Shown here: positions 54,575-63,739 of the stretch, one piece after another
Numbering within the stretch: position 1 is the first letter of the stretch
Layout: the number at the start of each line of letters is the position of its first letter
DNA from: Azospirillum sp. SYSU D00513
GTDB lineage: Bacteria; Pseudomonadota; Alphaproteobacteria; Azospirillales; Azospirillaceae
Assembly: GCF_017356015.1 (NCBI RefSeq)
Contig: NZ_JAFIQV010000021.1
Location: 49,021 to 113,020, forward strand
Reading direction: 5' to 3'
DNA length: 64,000 nucleotides
Notes under the pieces: model-generated
What the model saw: only the letters and a program-made list of their open reading frames with translations
Databases searched by the model: none
What the model was told of the DNA's origin: nothing
Position numbers and translations under genes: made by a program

Positions 54575-55368
54575 GCCGCCACCTTCTCCGCCTCTCCCAC
54601 CAGCATCAGCGCCTGGCGCGCCTCGGCCCAGCGGATGATCTCCAGCTCGCCGTTCTCATGCTCGACCAGCGCCGTGCAGGACTCCACCCAGTCGCCGTCG
54701 TTCACGTAGAGCACGCCGTTCATGTCGCGCATCTCGGCCGTGTGGATGTGGCCGCAGACGATCCCGTCCACCTTGCGGCGGCGCGCCTCGTCGGTCAGCG
54801 CCGTCTCGTACTCGCCGATGAACTCGACGGCCTTCTTGGTCTTGTGCTTCAGGTAGGCCGACAGCGACCAGTAGGTGAAGCCGAGCTTGCGCCGGACCCA
54901 GTTCAGCACCGTGTTCATCTGGAGCAGCACGACATAGGCGCTGTCCCCGACGAAGGCCAGCCAGCGGGCGTATTTCACGACCGCGTCGAACTGGTCGCCG
55001 TGGATCACCAGCAGCTTGCGTCCGTCGGCGGTGGTGTGGATCGCCTCGTCCTGCACATGCACGCCGCCGAACTGCAGCCCGACATAGTCGCGCGCGGCCT
55101 CGTCATGGTTGCCGGGGATGTAATAAACCTGCACGCCCTTGCGCGCCTTGCGCAGGATCTTCTGCACCACGTCGTTGTGCGCCTGCGGCCAGTACCAGGC
55201 CTTGCGCAGACGCCAGCCGTCCACGATGTCGCCGACCAGATAGAGATGGTCGGATTCCGTGTGCCTCAGGAAATCCAGCAGCATCTCCGCCTTGCACCCC
55301 CGCGTGCCGAGATGCACGTCGGAAATCCAGATGCTGCGGAAGCGCCGAACGCCGCGCGTCGTGTCCAT
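54571..55368 (-). CDS. LpxH-like metallophosphoesterase
   Basis: 265 residues. Metal-binding motifs of the calcineurin-like fold run in order: 'SIWISDVHLGTRGCKA', 'YLVGDIVDGWRL', 'IPGNHDEAARD', 'VIHGDQFDAV' and 'VCGHIHTAEM'. It resembles UDP-2,3-diacylglucosamine hydrolase but belongs to the broader paralogous group often paired with a GT4 gene. The downstream glycosyltransferase overlaps it by 4 bases. A lipid-linked phosphate substrate is likely. Confidence 0.9.
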   Translation of the reverse strand: MDTTRGVRRFRSIWISDVHLGTRGCKAEMLLDFLRHTESDHLYLVGDIVDGWRLRKAWYWPQAHNDVVQKILRKARKGVQVYYIPGNHDEAARDYVGLQFGGVHVQDEAIHTTADGRKLLVIHGDQFDAVVKYARWLAFVGDSAYVVLLQMNTVLNWVRRKLGFTYWSLSAYLKHKTKKAVEFIGEYETALTDEARRRKVDGIVCGHIHTAEMRDMNGVLYVNDGDWVESCTALVEHENGELEIIRWAEARQALMLVGEAEKVAA

Positions 55369-55599
55369 GGCCAGAACCCCATCGCCGTCCCGACACTGCA
55401 GGGTGCCGTCAGGGGTTCCTGTATCCCCAAGGAAAGGAGCCGTGCAATGGAACTAATTGTGGCATCGCTTCTTGAGGGGTGATTCGCGTATATCTTCTTT
55501 GTGCCGCAATCAATGCTTCACGGTCCTTGCTTCATCTTGTCATGGAACCGCAAGAAACCGGGTGCATCTACCCATTTCGAGACAAGGAAAGAGGGGGCG

Positions 55600-55621
55600 C
55601 CTGCCGGGTCAGACCGGCAGG
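55600..55621 (-). terminator. Hairpin overlapping a stop codon
   Basis: CCTGCCGG and CCGGCAGG form an 8-bp stem with a 6-base loop that includes the TGA of the hydrolase gene. A pyrimidine-rich stretch (CCCCCTCTTTCC) follows on the minus strand. It probably terminates that gene. Confidence 0.5.
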
Positions 55622-56598
55622 TCTTCCAGGAATCGGTCGATGTCGCCCCAGACGCGGTCGCGGATCTCGTCGCGCTCCATCAGAAGCTCGTGCTTGCCCT
55701 CGGGATAGCTCTTCAGCGTGGCGTTGCCGAGCCGGGCGGCGACCAACCGGTGCGCGGCGGCGCGGACGACGCGGTCGTTGGGGGCGCTGACGATCAGGAC
55801 GGGGGTCTTCACCCGTTCCAGCGGCGCCTCCCGCTGGAGATGGTCCGAGGCGCGGAGTGCTGCCCGGATCCAGCCGAAGCTGACGCCGCCCACCCGCAGT
55901 TCCGGCCTTTTCCGGAAGGCGTCGTGGAAGACGGCGTAGCGGCGCGGGTCCGACGTGATGAAGTTCAGGGTGGTGAAGGTGCCCTGGAACAGCTTGTAGT
56001 CGCCCTGGCCCAGCGCGTATTCCGCCGCGCGGCCCCGACCGCAGTACCAGTCGGCGAGGATGACGGCCAGCCGGCGCGGCACCGGACCGGTGAAGAAGTC
56101 GAACATCGGCGCCGACAGGACCGCGGCGGCGTAGCGCTCGCCATGCCGCAGCAGGTGCATGACGGCCGGCAGCCCGCCCATGGAATGGGCCAGCAGCACC
56201 AGCGGGCCGGCGGCGAGCGGCTCGACGAAGTCCCGGAGGATCTCGTCCAGGTCGTCGGTGAGGATGGAGAAATCCTCGATGTGGTGGACCTGCCGGTTGG
56301 CGAGCGGCCGGTCGGACAGGCCCTGGCCGCGCCAGTCGAACCCCGCCACCTGGAAGCCGCGGGCCAGCAGCTCACCCACCGTCTCCTCGTACTTCTCGAC
56401 GAACTCCGCCCGGCCGGTCAGGACCAGCACGGTCCCGCGCACGCGCTCCCCGGTCGCCCGCCAGAAGGCGGTGCGCAGCCGTGTCCCGTCCCTCAGCGTG
56501 AAGGTCCCGAACTCCGGTTCCGGACAGGGGGACGCCGCCGCCCAGTCCGTCTTTCTCTGCACCGCCCTCACGCCGTCACCAACCGTCCAATTCGCCAC
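55609..56598 (-). CDS. Alpha/beta hydrolase, lysophospholipase-like
   Basis: 329 residues. The nucleophile elbow reads 'LLAHSMGGLPAVMH' (GxSxG-like, A-H-S-M-G), with Asp in 'IVSAPNDRVV' and His in 'YPEGKHELLMERD', a complete triad of the monoacylglycerol lipase/PldB group. 'VLVLTGRAEFVEKYEETV' holds the oxyanion region. No signal peptide is visible, so it is likely cytosolic and acts on lysolipids or monoacylglycerol. It lies about 240 bases upstream of the LpxH-like gene, in the same direction. Confidence 0.88.
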   Translation of the reverse strand: MANWTVGDGVRAVQRKTDWAAASPCPEPEFGTFTLRDGTRLRTAFWRATGERVRGTVLVLTGRAEFVEKYEETVGELLARGFQVAGFDWRGQGLSDRPLANRQVHHIEDFSILTDDLDEILRDFVEPLAAGPLVLLAHSMGGLPAVMHLLRHGERYAAAVLSAPMFDFFTGPVPRRLAVILADWYCGRGRAAEYALGQGDYKLFQGTFTTLNFITSDPRRYAVFHDAFRKRPELRVGGVSFGWIRAALRASDHLQREAPLERVKTPVLIVSAPNDRVVRAAAHRLVAARLGNATLKSYPEGKHELLMERDEIRDRVWGDIDRFLEDLPV

Positions 56599-56699
56599 CG
56601 CTCAGAAACAGGATAGGGGGCGGGGCGGTCCATCGGAAGCGCCGAAAAGCCGGACCGGCCCTGCACGCCCCACCTGCGCCCGCCCTGTGCCCGGCGGCG

Positions 56700-57296
56700 T
56701 TACAGGCCCGTCTTCCGGCCGGACTCCGGTGCGATGAACGGCTTTCTCTCCGAACCGGCCTGCCAACCCGGCAGGTATTTCGCTTTCTTCGCATCGACGC
56801 TCCGCATGTGCGTGCGCGCCCAGTCATGCGAGGCGGGCGTGTTTTCCACCCACGCGGTGGTCCTCAGATCATCCTTGAGGTTCGGCGACGACGCGGGGAC
56901 GGGTTCCAGCGCGAAACGCGATTTCCAGGTCCCAAGACGTGGCGAGACGCGGGCGAAGTAGGTGTGTCCGGCGGTGAAATCCGCGTCCAGGAAATCGGCC
57001 GACTCACCGATGACCATCAGGCGGCGCTTGCCGGCCGGCGCCTCGTAGGCGAGCTTCCTGCCCGCAGAGACGATGCCGATGAACTCGGACTGTCCCGTCG
57101 TGATGTCGAAGACCGACGACTGGATCGCGGCTTCGGCCATGGACGGGCGCATAATCACGAGCGTCGCCTTGTTCTCGGCGGGCCTGGTCATGGCGACGGG
57201 CTCCGCGGCGTCCCGCATGTGCCGGCTCCCGCAGGCGCTGAGCATCAGCAGGGCGCCCAGCGCCAGGACGGTGGCGCGCGACTTCTTTTCGAACAT
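56700..57296 (-). CDS. Lipoprotein, unknown function
   Basis: 198 residues with a lipoprotein signal (ATVLALGALLMLSAC, lipobox LSAC). The mature part includes 'ENKATLVIMRPSMAEAAIQSSVFDI', then 'YEAPAGKRRLMVIGESADFLDADFTAGHTYFARV', the pattern of the DUF2846-like small beta-sandwich lipoproteins of unknown function. Inner- or outer-membrane location is not determined. It is transcribed alone between a terminator and the hydrolase gene. Confidence 0.75.
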   Translation of the reverse strand: MFEKKSRATVLALGALLMLSACGSRHMRDAAEPVAMTRPAENKATLVIMRPSMAEAAIQSSVFDITTGQSEFIGIVSAGRKLAYEAPAGKRRLMVIGESADFLDADFTAGHTYFARVSPRLGTWKSRFALEPVPASSPNLKDDLRTTAWVENTPASHDWARTHMRSVDAKKAKYLPGWQAGSERKPFIAPESGRKTGL

Positions 57297-57410
57297 GGCT
57301 TTCCTCGAGGGCGGGACTAATGCCGGAGGATACCGGCATCAAACCATGGGTTGAAGAGGAAAACGCATGAACATTGCGCGGTGGTGGCCGGGCGCGGCGG
57401 AAAGACGGCG

Positions 57411-57438
57411 GCCATGACGGCCGGAACGCCGTCATGGC
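57411..57438 (-). terminator. Terminator hairpin after the Na/Pi transporter
   Basis: GCCATGACGGC and GCCGTCATGGC form a perfect 11-bp stem with a 6-base loop, 9 bases past the stop codon, with GTCTTTCC further on. Confidence 0.65.
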
Positions 57439-57447
57439 CCATGCCCG

Positions 57448-58596
57448 TCATTCGGCGGCGGCCCTCACCCGCCCGGTGGCGGGCTCCGGCGGCCGGTCGG
57501 GGATGACGCGTTCCAGCGCTTGGGCGATCGTCGCCGTGAAGGGCAGGAAGAGCAGCGTGCCCAGCACGTTGAAGGCGACATGCGCGTTGGCGATCTGGCG
57601 CGGCACGCCGTCGGCGGTGCCGGCTGCCCAGCCGGTGAGTTGGTGGACGAAGAGCAGGCCGAGCGCCACCGTGGCGATGTTGAAGAGCAGGTGGAACAGC
57701 CCCGCCCGCACCGCCGGGCGGGAGCGGCCGATTGTGGCGATCAGCGTGTCGGCGCAGGTGCCGATCTCCGCCCCCAGCATCATGGCGACGCCCGCCGGCA
57801 GACTGATCAACCCCTGGCTGGCGAGCGCTATGACGATCCCCATGGTGGCGCTGGAGGACTGGATGACCAGCGTCGCCACGCAGCCGGCCAGCGCCCCCAG
57901 CAGGGGCGTTTCCATGCGCTCCATCCAGCGCAGGAGGCCGGGATGGTCCTCCAGCGGCTTCACGCTGTCGCCGATCACCGACAGGCCGAAGAAGATCAGC
58001 CCCAGCCCGAACAGGATCAGCCCTGCCTTGCGCCAGACCTCCGCCTTGGGAAGGATCGAGGTCACGAGCCCGACGATCATCGCCACCGGCGCGTAGTCCT
58101 CGACGTTGAGGGCGTAGATCTGGCTGGAGAGGGTCGTGCCGATGTTGCTGCCCATGATGACCGGAATCACGTGGGCGAAGCTCAGCAGCCCGGCGTTCAC
58201 GGTCGCGATCAGGATGATGATGGTGACGGAGGAGCTGTCCAGGATGAAGGTCGCCGCCGTTCCCGTCGCCACGCCGGCGACGCGGTTGCGCGCGGCCCCT
58301 TCGAGGACGCGGCGCATGCGGTCGCCGGCCACCTCGCGCAGGCATTGCGACAGAAGCGTGACGCCGTAGAGGAACAGCGACAGCCCGGCGGAGAACTGGA
58401 TGGCGACCGACACCCAGTCGATCTCCGCCGCGCCGGCGTCCGCCGGCTCCTGCGCGGGCAGGGGACTCGCGGCGAGGAGCAGGGCGAGCGGCGCGAGGCC
58501 GGCCAGCAGAAACCCGGGTCGCCCTGCCGGAAAAGGTTTGGCGGCTTTGCTTCCGAAGTATTTCAGTTTCATGAAAGAAATAATGCGGGCAAACAT
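57448..58596 (-). CDS. Na/Pi cotransporter family protein
   Basis: 382 residues from the ATG at 58596 (ACGGAG upstream). After an N-terminal hydrophobic leader it has the inverted repeat of the NptA/PNaS family, each half with a QSSS-type motif: 'TAATFILDSSSVTIIILIATVN' and 'VATLVIQSSSATMGIVIALAS'. It lacks the C-terminal PhoU-like domain of longer relatives. It moves phosphate with sodium; direction in bacteria is often export. With ugp it points to phosphate homeostasis in this region. Confidence 0.88.
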   Translation of the reverse strand: MFARIISFMKLKYFGSKAAKPFPAGRPGFLLAGLAPLALLLAASPLPAQEPADAGAAEIDWVSVAIQFSAGLSLFLYGVTLLSQCLREVAGDRMRRVLEGAARNRVAGVATGTAATFILDSSSVTIIILIATVNAGLLSFAHVIPVIMGSNIGTTLSSQIYALNVEDYAPVAMIVGLVTSILPKAEVWRKAGLILFGLGLIFFGLSVIGDSVKPLEDHPGLLRWMERMETPLLGALAGCVATLVIQSSSATMGIVIALASQGLISLPAGVAMMLGAEIGTCADTLIATIGRSRPAVRAGLFHLLFNIATVALGLLFVHQLTGWAAGTADGVPRQIANAHVAFNVLGTLLFLPFTATIAQALERVIPDRPPEPATGRVRAAAE

Positions 58597-58814
58597 GGCG
58601 GATCTCCGTGTTGTTGCCGCAGGCATGAACAACGTGAGCTGCTGATCGTTTCTTTGCTTTTATTGTCAAGCGCGAGTATTGATGGCGCACTGTGCGGGGG
58701 TTCCGGCCGCAACGCCGCCGGTACCGCCCCTCAAAGCCGAAACCATGCCGGGCACCGGCCATCGCGGGAGAGGGTTGCGTCCGCCGCCCCTCGCCGCTAC
58801 CGGCGGCGCGGCTT

Positions 58815-58836
58815 ATCTAAGTTGCCTGTCTTAGAT
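58815..58836. promoter_or_regulatory. Perfect palindrome upstream of the ABC exporter
   Basis: ATCTAAG, 8 bases, CTTAGAT is an exact inverted repeat about 78 bases before the exporter start, in the 316-base gap between divergent genes. Its size fits a dimeric repressor of the MarR or TetR type, but no such gene is next to it. Confidence 0.5.
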
Positions 58837-58840
58837 GCCC

Positions 58841-58864
58841 GGTCCCTTGCGAGAGGGGCCTTTT
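58841..58864 (+). terminator. Terminator-like hairpin in the exporter leader
   Basis: GGTCCC and GGGGCC can pair (one G-U) around an 8-base loop, followed by TTTT, just after the palindrome and 49 bases before the exporter start. It could be an attenuator or the end of an upstream transcript. Confidence 0.35.
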
Positions 58865-58913
58865 CGTTCGCGACGCCAGACCGGAGCCGGCGCCGGCGCG
58901 CCGGAGAGTTCAC

Positions 58914-60749
58914 ATGCCCGTTCAAGACCGCCGGCGGGCGGACGCGATCCGCACCGTCCTCGCCTTCACCTTCGGCCATTGGCGCCGCCAGCCCCGGCTG
59001 GTCGCGGCGGTGGCGCTCGCCATGGCGGGATCGACCTTCGCCGACGTGCTGATGCCGCTCTTCGCCGGGCGGCTGGTCGATGCGCTGGCAAGCGGGGTGG
59101 ATCGGGCCGAGGCGCGCGAGGCCGCCCTCTACGCCTTCGGCGCCATGGCGGGGCTGGGCGCCCTGATGGTCGTGCTGCGCCACCTCGCATGGAGCGGCAT
59201 CATCCCGCTCACCCTGCGCATCATGTCCGACGTGGCGCAGGACGCCTTCCACCGGGTCCAGCGCTTCTCGACGGACTGGCACGCCAACAGCTTCGCCGGC
59301 TCGGTCGTGCGCAAGGTGACGCGCGGCATGTGGGCGCTCGACACGCTGGACGACACGCTGCTGCTGGCGCTCTGGCCGTCGATGGTGGTGCTGGTCGGAA
59401 CCATGGTGATGCTGGCGCTGCACTGGCCGGTCATGGGGCTGGTGATCGCGCTGGGCACGGCCGCCTATGTCGGCATGACGGTGTTCCTGTCCACCAATTA
59501 CATCGCCCCGGCGGCGCGGCTGGCGAACGCCTGGGACACGCGGCTGGGCGGGGTGCTGGCCGACGCCATCGGCGCCAACGCGGTGGTGAAGGCCTTCGGC
59601 GCCGAGGGGCGGGAGGACGAGCGCTTCGCCCGCGTGGTGACGAAATGGCGCAGCCGCACCTGGCTGACCTGGACCCGCCACACCCGCAGCGGCAGCGGCC
59701 AGCTGGCGCTTCTCATGCTGGTGCGCACGGCGGTGGTGGGGACCGCGCTCTGGCTCTGGTGGCGCGGGCAGGCGACGCCCGGCGACGTGACCTACGTGCT
59801 GACCACCTACTTCGTCGTGCACGGCTACCTGCGCGACATCGGCATGCACATCAACAACCTCCAGCGCTCGGTCAACGAGATGGAGGAGCTGGTGGCGATG
59901 CACGCGGAGCCGCTGGGCGTCGCCGACCGGCCGGGCGCCCGCCCGATCCGCGTCCCGGCCGGCGAGCTGCGCTTCGACGACGTCACCTTCCATTACGGCG
60001 GCCACGACACGCCGCTCTACCGGGACCTGTCCGTCACCATCCGCGCGGGGGAGCGGGTGGGGCTGGTCGGCCCGTCGGGGTCGGGCAAGACCACCTTCGT
60101 GAAGCTGATCCAGCGGCTCTACGACGTGACCGGCGGGCGCATCCTGATCGACGGGCAGGACGTGGCGCAGGCGACGCAAAGCTCGCTGCGCTCCCAGATC
60201 GCCATCGTCCAGCAGGAGCCGATCCTGTTCCACCGCTCGCTGGCCGAGAACATCGCCTACGCCCGGCCCGGCGCCGCGATGGAGGAGATCGAGCGCGCCG
60301 CCCGGCTCGCCAACGCGCACGACTTCATCGCCCGCCTGCCCAAGGGCTACGGCACGCTGGTCGGGGAGCGCGGCGTGAAGCTATCCGGCGGCGAGCGCCA
60401 GCGCGTGGCGCTCGCCCGCGCCTTCCTGGCCGACGCCCCGATCCTGATCCTGGACGAGGCGACCTCCAGCCTGGATTCGGAATCGGAAGCACTGATCCAG
60501 CAGGCGATGGAGCGGCTGATGCAGGGCCGCACCGCCATCATCATCGCCCACCGCCTGTCCACCGTCCGCACGCTGGACCGCATCCTGGTCTTCAACCGCG
60601 GCCGCATCGTGGAGGAGGGCAGCCACACGGCCCTGCTGCACCGCCCCGGCGGCCTCTACCGCCGCCTGTTCGAGCAGCAGTCCGGCGACGCGCCAGCCGC
60701 CCAGCCGGACCGGGCGCCTAGGGGAGTGCCCAGGGAGATGCGCGGGTAG
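58914..60749 (+). CDS. ABC exporter, fused permease and ATPase
   Basis: 611 residues: six TM segments in the N-terminal 330 residues, then an ATPase with Walker A 'GPSGSGKTTFVK', Q-loop 'IVQQEPILFHRS', signature 'LSGGERQRVALARA', Walker B 'ILILDEATSSLD' and switch His 'IIAHRLSTVRT'. It works as a homodimer, or as a heterodimer with a half not encoded here, exporting lipid, peptide or drug. It converges with the sensor-kinase gene 9 bases away. Confidence 0.93.
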   Translation: MPVQDRRRADAIRTVLAFTFGHWRRQPRLVAAVALAMAGSTFADVLMPLFAGRLVDALASGVDRAEAREAALYAFGAMAGLGALMVVLRHLAWSGIIPLTLRIMSDVAQDAFHRVQRFSTDWHANSFAGSVVRKVTRGMWALDTLDDTLLLALWPSMVVLVGTMVMLALHWPVMGLVIALGTAAYVGMTVFLSTNYIAPAARLANAWDTRLGGVLADAIGANAVVKAFGAEGREDERFARVVTKWRSRTWLTWTRHTRSGSGQLALLMLVRTAVVGTALWLWWRGQATPGDVTYVLTTYFVVHGYLRDIGMHINNLQRSVNEMEELVAMHAEPLGVADRPGARPIRVPAGELRFDDVTFHYGGHDTPLYRDLSVTIRAGERVGLVGPSGSGKTTFVKLIQRLYDVTGGRILIDGQDVAQATQSSLRSQIAIVQQEPILFHRSLAENIAYARPGAAMEEIERAARLANAHDFIARLPKGYGTLVGERGVKLSGGERQRVALARAFLADAPILILDEATSSLDSESEALIQQAMERLMQGRTAIIIAHRLSTVRTLDRILVFNRGRIVEEGSHTALLHRPGGLYRRLFEQQSGDAPAAQPDRAPRGVPREMRG

Positions 60750-60758
60750 GGTGCCGGC

Positions 60759-62210
60759 TTACCCCCGCGCCGCCGCCGGGGGCTGTTCCGGACGGTGGCC
60801 GGAGCGGTGCCAGGCGATGGGGAAACGCCGCGCCGTCCGTCCGGCCTTCGGGCCGGCGGGCGGCAGGCCGGCGGGCAGGATCAGGACGGCGCGCAGGCCG
60901 CCCTCCGCCCGGTTCTCCAGCAGGATGTCGCCGCCATGGCCGCGCGCGATGGAGCGGGCGATGGACAGGCCCAGCCCGACGCCGCCGGTGCGGCGGTTGC
61001 GCGAGGCCTCCAGCCGCACGAAGGGTTCGAAGACCCGCTCCATCTCCGGGCCGGCGATGCCCGGCCCGTCATCCTCCACGGTCACGCGCAGCTCGTTCCC
61101 GGCCTCGGCCACCGTCACCCGCGCGACCCCGCCATAGGCAACGGCGTTCTCCACGAGGTTCCGGATCACGCGGCGCAGGGCGGCCGGTCGGCAGACGATG
61201 GGCAGCTTGCGCACGCCCTCGAAGCTCACCGGCGCGCCTAGGTCGGCCATGTCGTCGCACAGGCTCTCCACCAGCGAGACGAGGTCGGCGGGGCGCGATT
61301 CCTCCCCGGCCTCCTCGCGGGCGAAGGCGAGCATGGCTTCGGCCGTCTGGCGCAGTTCCTCCACATTGTGCAGCATGCGCGCCTTGGTCTCCCCCTCCTC
61401 CAGCATCTCCACGCGCAGGCGCAGGTTGGTGATGGGGGTGCGCAGGTCGTGGCTGACGGCGGCCAGCATGCGCGTGCGGTCGTCCACGAAGCGGCGCAGC
61501 CGGTTGCCCATGGCGTTGAAGGCCGCCGCCGCCCGGCGCACCTCCGTCGGTCCCTTGCCCTCGTCCAGCTCGACCGCCTCGCCGCGACCCAGCCGCTCCG
61601 CCGCCTCGCCGATCTCGCGCAGGGGGCGCGCGATGCGGCGCGAGATGAAGAGCGCCACCAGCGCCACCATCGCCGCCGCCGCCAGGGTGGAGGAGAGCAT
61701 CGCGCCGTTCATCGACGACGGCCCCACGACTTGGTAGGTCGCGGCGTTCAGCCAGCGGCCGTTGGGAAGCTGCACCGACACCTTCAGCTTCACGTCCTCG
61801 GTGCCGTCCGGCTCCGCCATGTCGGCACCGTTGGGGCGGATGATCTTCACCCGCACCTCGCGCGCGCCGTCCCCGACCAGCGCCTTCAGCCGCTCGCCCG
61901 CCTCCACGTCCCCGAGCCGCGCCATGGCCGGGATGGCGGGTTCCTCGCCCCACCAGAAGCGGAACTTCAGGCTGCTGACGGCGTCGATGGCGTCCTTGTG
62001 CAGGTCCTCCGGCGCCACGCTCATCAGCCGGACCGTGGCGGCGATCCGGCCGAGGGAATCGTCCACATGCATCCGCTGCACGGCGAAGGCGCGCTCGTCC
62101 TGGTAGGCGTACCAGCTCCCGGCCTTGGCCAGGAAGACGGCGGCGGCGAGCAGCAGGACCATCTGCGCCCACAGGGTCCGCGGCGCCAGCCGGCGGAGGA
62201 GCCCGGTCAC
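60759..62210 (-). CDS. Sensor histidine kinase, EnvZ type
   Basis: 483 residues from the GTG at 62210, which overlaps the response-regulator stop by 4 bases (GTGA). TM segments near 15-35 and 165-185 bracket a periplasmic sensor. HAMP follows ('SRRIARPLREIGEAAERLG'), then HisKA with phospho-His in 'AVSHDLRTPITNLRL', and HATPase with N box 'IRNLVENAVAYGG', 'VEDDGPGI' and 'GVGLGLSI'. It phosphorylates the regulator encoded just upstream. The signal is unknown. Confidence 0.93.
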   Translation of the reverse strand: MTGLLRRLAPRTLWAQMVLLLAAAVFLAKAGSWYAYQDERAFAVQRMHVDDSLGRIAATVRLMSVAPEDLHKDAIDAVSSLKFRFWWGEEPAIPAMARLGDVEAGERLKALVGDGAREVRVKIIRPNGADMAEPDGTEDVKLKVSVQLPNGRWLNAATYQVVGPSSMNGAMLSSTLAAAAMVALVALFISRRIARPLREIGEAAERLGRGEAVELDEGKGPTEVRRAAAAFNAMGNRLRRFVDDRTRMLAAVSHDLRTPITNLRLRVEMLEEGETKARMLHNVEELRQTAEAMLAFAREEAGEESRPADLVSLVESLCDDMADLGAPVSFEGVRKLPIVCRPAALRRVIRNLVENAVAYGGVARVTVAEAGNELRVTVEDDGPGIAGPEMERVFEPFVRLEASRNRRTGGVGLGLSIARSIARGHGGDILLENRAEGGLRAVLILPAGLPPAGPKAGRTARRFPIAWHRSGHRPEQPPAAARG

Positions 62211-62950
62211 GGCAGCTCCCTCACGGTCGCGGCGAAGCAGTAGCCGCCGCCCCACACCGTCTTGATCATGGCGGGGTTGCGCGGGTCGGCCTCCACCTTG
62301 CGGCGCAGCCGGCTCACCTGGTTGTCGATGCTGCGGTCGAACACGTCGGCCGTCCGCCCCTTGGTGAGGTCGAGCAGCTGGTCGCGCGACAGCACCATGC
62401 CCGGATGGCGCACGAAGGCCTCCAGCAGCAGGAACTCCGACGTGCTGAGCGAGACGGCGACCCCGTCCGCCCCGGTCAGCTCCCGCCGACCGAGGTCGAG
62501 CTGCCAGCCGTCGAACGCCACCCGCGCGCTCTCGCCGCGCCGCCGGGCGTAATCCACGGGCAGGCTGCGGCTGCGGCGCAGCACCGCCTTGACGCGGGCC
62601 AGCAGTTCGCGCGGCTCGAACGGCTTCGCGACATAGTCGTCGGCCCCCATCTCCAGCCCGACCACCCGGTCCGTCGGCTCGCCCAGCGCGGTCAGGAAGA
62701 TGACGGGAAGGTCCGTGGTCTCGCGCAGGTGCCGGCAGAGGCTGAGCCCGTCCTCCCCCGGCATCATGATGTCCAGAACCACGAGGTCGAGCGCCGCCGT
62801 CTTCAGCACGCGGCGCGCCGCGGCGGCGTCCTCCGCGGCCGTCACCCGCAGCCCGTGGCGGTCGAGGTAGCGGGACAGCGTCTCGCGGATGTCGCGGTGG
62901 TCGTCCACCAGCAGCAGATGGGCGGGGGTGTCTTCGGCGATCAGCGGCAT
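62207..62950 (-). CDS. OmpR-family response regulator
   Basis: 247 residues: receiver domain (VDDHRD, phospho-Asp in 'VVLDIMMPGEDG', Thr in 'FLTAL', Lys in 'VAKPFEPREL') and a winged-helix DNA-binding domain (LSTSEFLLLEAFVRHPGMVLSR and the loop region VDNQVSRLRRKVE-like 'IDNQVSRLRRKVE'). First gene of a two-gene operon with the kinase. The 10-bp periodic repeats at 63071-63103 in the divergent promoter region suit its binding mode. Confidence 0.94.
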   Translation of the reverse strand: MPLIAEDTPAHLLLVDDHRDIRETLSRYLDRHGLRVTAAEDAAAARRVLKTAALDLVVLDIMMPGEDGLSLCRHLRETTDLPVIFLTALGEPTDRVVGLEMGADDYVAKPFEPRELLARVKAVLRRSRSLPVDYARRRGESARVAFDGWQLDLGRRELTGADGVAVSLSTSEFLLLEAFVRHPGMVLSRDQLLDLTKGRTADVFDRSIDNQVSRLRRKVEADPRNPAMIKTVWGGGYCFAATVRELP

Positions 62951-63070
62951 GGGACGGAGTCCATCAGGTCGGGTCCATCGGTTCGGCCCTTCTCACCCCG
63001 AAGGTGCCATGGACCGCCAAGTCTCCAAAGCCCGAAATTGTATAAATCCATGTCAGCCGCCGGCCCCGCG

Positions 63071-63110
63071 ACAGGCGGATACAGGCCACGACAGGCCGAT
63101 ACAAAACACC
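63071..63110. promoter_or_regulatory. Direct repeats with a 10-bp period, OmpR-type site
   Basis: ACAGGC begins at 63071, 63081 and 63091, followed by ACAAAA at 63101, giving four ACA-initiated units at exactly one helical turn. A longer repeat CGACAGGC(G/C)GATACA occurs at 63069 and 63089. OmpR-family regulators bind tandem direct repeats with this spacing. The array lies between the divergent OmpR-type gene and the exported-protein gene, so it could control both. The rest of 62951-63264 shows only an AT-rich stretch near 63036. Confidence 0.55.
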
Positions 63111-63264
63111 GGCCCCGCCGACACACCCTTGCGACAAATCAGGCCCAGAACTTTGTCCGTCGGCGGCCTCTTCCGTCAGCCGATGCCCGGCCGGACCATG
63201 GGTGCCTCCCCCGCGAAGACTCCGGCCGGGCACCCCCTTCACATTTCAAGGACAGGAGTTTCCC

Positions 63265-63600
63265 ATGACCACCCGCCGCATCGCCGCCCTCGCCATCGCC
63301 GCCGCCACGCTGACCGCCACCGCCCTGGCGTCAGGCCCCAGCCTCGCCGCCGGCTTCGACACCCAGCTCGGCGAGGCCCAGGCCGCCAGCCTGGCCCAGC
63401 CGGAACGCGAGATCCGCGACACCATCGCCACCCACCTCAGCACCGCCGAATCCCTCCAGGCCCAGGGCCGCGAGGCCGAGGCGCAGCCCTACCTGAACCT
63501 CGCCCGCGGCCTGCTGGGCCTGCCGGTCGAGCAGAGCGTGCCCTTCCGGACACAGACCGCCGAGCGCCCCACGGGCGGGCTTCAGGCGGAGCGGAACTGA
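63265..63600 (+). CDS. Small exported protein, unknown
   Basis: 111 residues; ATG with AGGACAGGAG upstream. A Sec signal peptide (ALAIAAATLTATALASGPSLAAG) precedes a helical mature part ('REIRDTIATHLSTAESLQAQGREAEAQPYLNLARGLLGLP') and a polar tail. No family recognised. It is divergent from the OmpR/EnvZ-type operon and shares a repeat array with it, so it is a likely regulon member. Confidence 0.75.
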   Translation: MTTRRIAALAIAAATLTATALASGPSLAAGFDTQLGEAQAASLAQPEREIRDTIATHLSTAESLQAQGREAEAQPYLNLARGLLGLPVEQSVPFRTQTAERPTGGLQAERN

Positions 63601-63739
63601 CGGGGGCGTGCCGCGATCGGTTCCCACAAGCGGAATAGTGGGCCGCGTAGAAGCCAAGCTGATCAGATGTCCTGCCGGTCCACGATTCAATGCGATGTCA
63701 TGGTCAGGATCAGGCCACACAGGAGAAGAAGCAAGAGTG

